Assembly (NCBI GenBank): GCA_020718525.1
Contig: DYRX01000218.1
Coordinates: 1-7,423 of the forward strand
Length of the DNA stretch: 7,423 nt
Reading direction: 5' to 3'
Source: Victivallis vadensis
GTDB taxonomy: Bacteria; Verrucomicrobiota; Lentisphaeria; Victivallales; GWF2-50-93
The position numbers and the translations under genes were made by a program. This document shows positions 5,874-7,423 of the stretch, in pieces (positions within the stretch are counted from its first letter, which is position 1; the number at the start of each line of letters is the position of its first letter). A model generated the notes under the pieces. It did no database searches. It was not told the DNA's origin and was given only the letters and a program-made list of their open reading frames with translations.

Positions 5874-7423
5874 ATGCTATTATCTGATTTATCTAGAAGA
5901 TTGTTCTGCGTATTTCTTGCCGCTGGATTTTTTTCCGGCAACGCCATGGCTGAGCTTCCGGACGGACAAGGTGTGGACGAGCCTGCCGGAGAGGATATGA
6001 TTCAGAAACTTCAGAGGATTCAATCGGAAGATGATCCCGACGACAGGCCTTTGGCAGACATTCCAGATGAAGGCTCCATTAAGAAGGCTTCAGGCGAAAT
6101 CCGGGCGATCTTTGCGAAAAAATATAGTTCCACGGATTTAAAGATCCGACGTCAGCTTGCGGACGAACTTCTGCTTGAAACATTAAAGGCGGAACATTCG
6201 CCGGCAGTGAAATACGCTTTCTTTGCCGAGACAATTGATCTTTTTGCATCAATAGCTGATTCAGAATCTGTGATGGCGAACCTTGAAAAAATGGGCAAGG
6301 TCTTCGCCATTGACAAAGTTGCAATGGCCGAGAAGGCACTTGCAGTATCTTCGAAGAATGCGAAAAACGCCGATGATTTCACGTCGCTGTGCGAGGCATA
6401 TCTCCAGTTGTCTGAAGAGCTTGCAGAAAATGAAGATTTCGATACGGCATTGAAGATTATTGGAGTCGCGGGCGGATTTCTGAAGAAAAGCAATAGCCCC
6501 TTTCTGCTTGAAAAAATTAAATCTGCCAAGAAGGAAATCCAATCTCTGAAAAAGGACTTCGTCTCTTCAGCCTGGGCTTTTGAAAAGATCAAGACGTCTC
6601 CAGGAGACCCCAAGGCATCTTATGCCATTGGCAGATTATATTGTTTCAAGAAAGGCGACTGGAACCGAGGGCTTTCATATCTAGCCAGATCACGGGAGGG
6701 GCAGATCGCCTCGCTTGCCGTAGATGATCTAAAGAATCCAGAACAGCCTGATGAAATGCTGAAACTTGCGGATTCATGGTGGGCACTGGCGGAGGAGCCT
6801 TGCAACAAGGGTGTCTCCAATGAATTGAAGAGGAGGGCAGGTTTCTGGTACGAAAAGGCGCTTCCATCTCTCGGAAGCATTGAAAAGCTAAAAACGGAAA
6901 ACAGGATCGAGCTGATACGGCAGACCACTGGCGTTGACATTCAAAGAAGTGGAGCTTCTAATCTTCCGAAAGGATCTGTTATTGTCATGAATTTTGAGAA
7001 ATACAGCATTGTCAAAAAAGGAAAGTCTTATCTCGTCAAAGATCTGAGCCCCCTGAAAAACGACGGTCTTGCAGAAAATGTAAAGGCAGTGAAGGGAATT
7101 GCAGGAGATGCCTTGGAATTCAACGGGAAGGATAGTTCCATAGTCATAAAAAATTCTAAAAACTTCGATCTGAGCGGGGATCTTTCAGTCTCCATGTGGC
7201 TGAATCCGAGCGGCTTCGAAGGGCGCCGGAATCCTTTTCATAAATGCTATGGGGGCGAATGCTCGTTTACCATTGAGCCTTCAGGCAGAATAAATTTCTT
7301 CTATGGAGCGATCGGAGAGGACAGGGAAGGCGCTTACACCGCGGCACAAAGCCCCAAGCCGCTCATTCCCAATTCCTGGAATCACATCGCGATAGTAAGA
7401 AATATTAAGGCGAACAAGATTTG
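5874..7423 (+). CDS. Exported LamG-domain protein with PVC-type helical region (3' end outside window)
   Basis: The open frame runs from ATG 5874 to the right edge without a stop, giving 516 codons of an incomplete protein. Residues 1-26 form a Sec signal peptide: RR at 8-9, a hydrophobic core at about 10-21 and an AMA cleavage site at 24-26. An acidic, mostly helical region follows (about 27-240). Next is a conserved-looking block with 'AIGRLYCFKKGDW' (251-263), 'LADSWWALAEE' (298-308) and 'RRAGFWYEKALP' (320-331). I recall this block from many planctomycete and lentisphaerote proteins of unknown function. From about 370 a concanavalin A-like LamG/jelly-roll domain begins, with 'ALEFNG', 'SVSMWLNP' and 'NSWNHIAIVRN' at the expected places. 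It is probably a periplasmic or surface protein that binds carbohydrate or another ligand, but no enzymatic motif is seen. More domains may follow beyond the edge. It is transcribed away from the methyltransferase. Confidence 0.88.
   Translation, partial: MLLSDLSRRLFCVFLAAGFFSGNAMAELPDGQGVDEPAGEDMIQKLQRIQSEDDPDDRPLADIPDEGSIKKASGEIRAIFAKKYSSTDLKIRRQLADELLLETLKAEHSPAVKYAFFAETIDLFASIADSESVMANLEKMGKVFAIDKVAMAEKALAVSSKNAKNADDFTSLCEAYLQLSEELAENEDFDTALKIIGVAGGFLKKSNSPFLLEKIKSAKKEIQSLKKDFVSSAWAFEKIKTSPGDPKASYAIGRLYCFKKGDWNRGLSYLARSREGQIASLAVDDLKNPEQPDEMLKLADSWWALAEEPCNKGVSNELKRRAGFWYEKALPSLGSIEKLKTENRIELIRQTTGVDIQRSGASNLPKGSVIVMNFEKYSIVKKGKSYLVKDLSPLKNDGLAENVKAVKGIAGDALEFNGKDSSIVIKNSKNFDLSGDLSVSMWLNPSGFEGRRNPFHKCYGGECSFTIEPSGRINFFYGAIGEDREGAYTAAQSPKPLIPNSWNHIAIVRNIKANKI

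Noticed and set aside
6152..6613. Minus-strand open frame of 153 codons opposite the LamG protein gene
   Set aside because: It is Ser/Ala/Phe-rich, as expected from the antisense of a Glu/Lys/Ala-rich helical protein. The plus strand gives a continuous frame with a signal peptide and recognisable domains.

Overview
The window holds a cell-surface glycan gene cluster beside the start of a large exported lectin-like protein. The best clue to the organism is the protein that runs off the right edge. It has a Sec signal peptide, a helical region with a 'GRLYCF.KGDW..GL' block, then 'LADSWWALAE' and 'RRAGFWYEKALP', and finally a LamG-type jelly-roll. From memory, this architecture is common in the PVC group (Planctomycetota, Lentisphaerota, Kiritimatiellota and relatives) and rare elsewhere. 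The base composition looks moderate in GC. The phylum call is inference, since no rRNA or marker gene is present.

Layout from left to right. Positions 1-292 have no convincing gene but contain several hairpins, including a 20-bp imperfect palindrome at 54-102 and a perfect 9-bp hairpin at 106-126. A GT4 (GT-B fold) glycosyltransferase follows on the plus strand (293-1441). Four genes then lie on the minus strand. In transcription order they are a class I SAM methyltransferase (5557-4856), an extended-SDR nucleotide-sugar epimerase/dehydratase/decarboxylase (4726-3734), a GT2 enzyme of the polyprenyl-phosphate sugar synthase type (3737-2967), and a polytopic GT-C-like membrane protein (2986-1421). 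The last three overlap end to start (4 bp, then 20 bp) and are almost certainly one operon. The methyltransferase sits 129 bp upstream and may share the transcript or stand apart, because a TATAAT box lies just before the epimerase. The GT4 gene and the last operon gene converge and overlap tail to tail by 21 bp. On the right, a divergent spacer separates the methyltransferase from the plus-strand exported LamG protein (5874 to the edge, incomplete).

Likely joint function (inference): the SDR enzyme makes a modified nucleotide sugar, the GT2 enzyme loads a sugar onto a polyprenyl phosphate at the cytoplasmic face, and the GT-C-like protein transfers it to a glycan or protein outside the membrane. 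The GT4 enzyme and the methyltransferase would extend or modify the same glycan. No flippase, polymerase or ligase is visible, so this is part of a larger locus or a small decoration module. The most interesting points are the GT2/GT-C overlapping pair, the structured left leader with its repeated TGAAAATTGCA motif, and the LamG protein. I see no CRISPR array, tRNA, rRNA or transposase.
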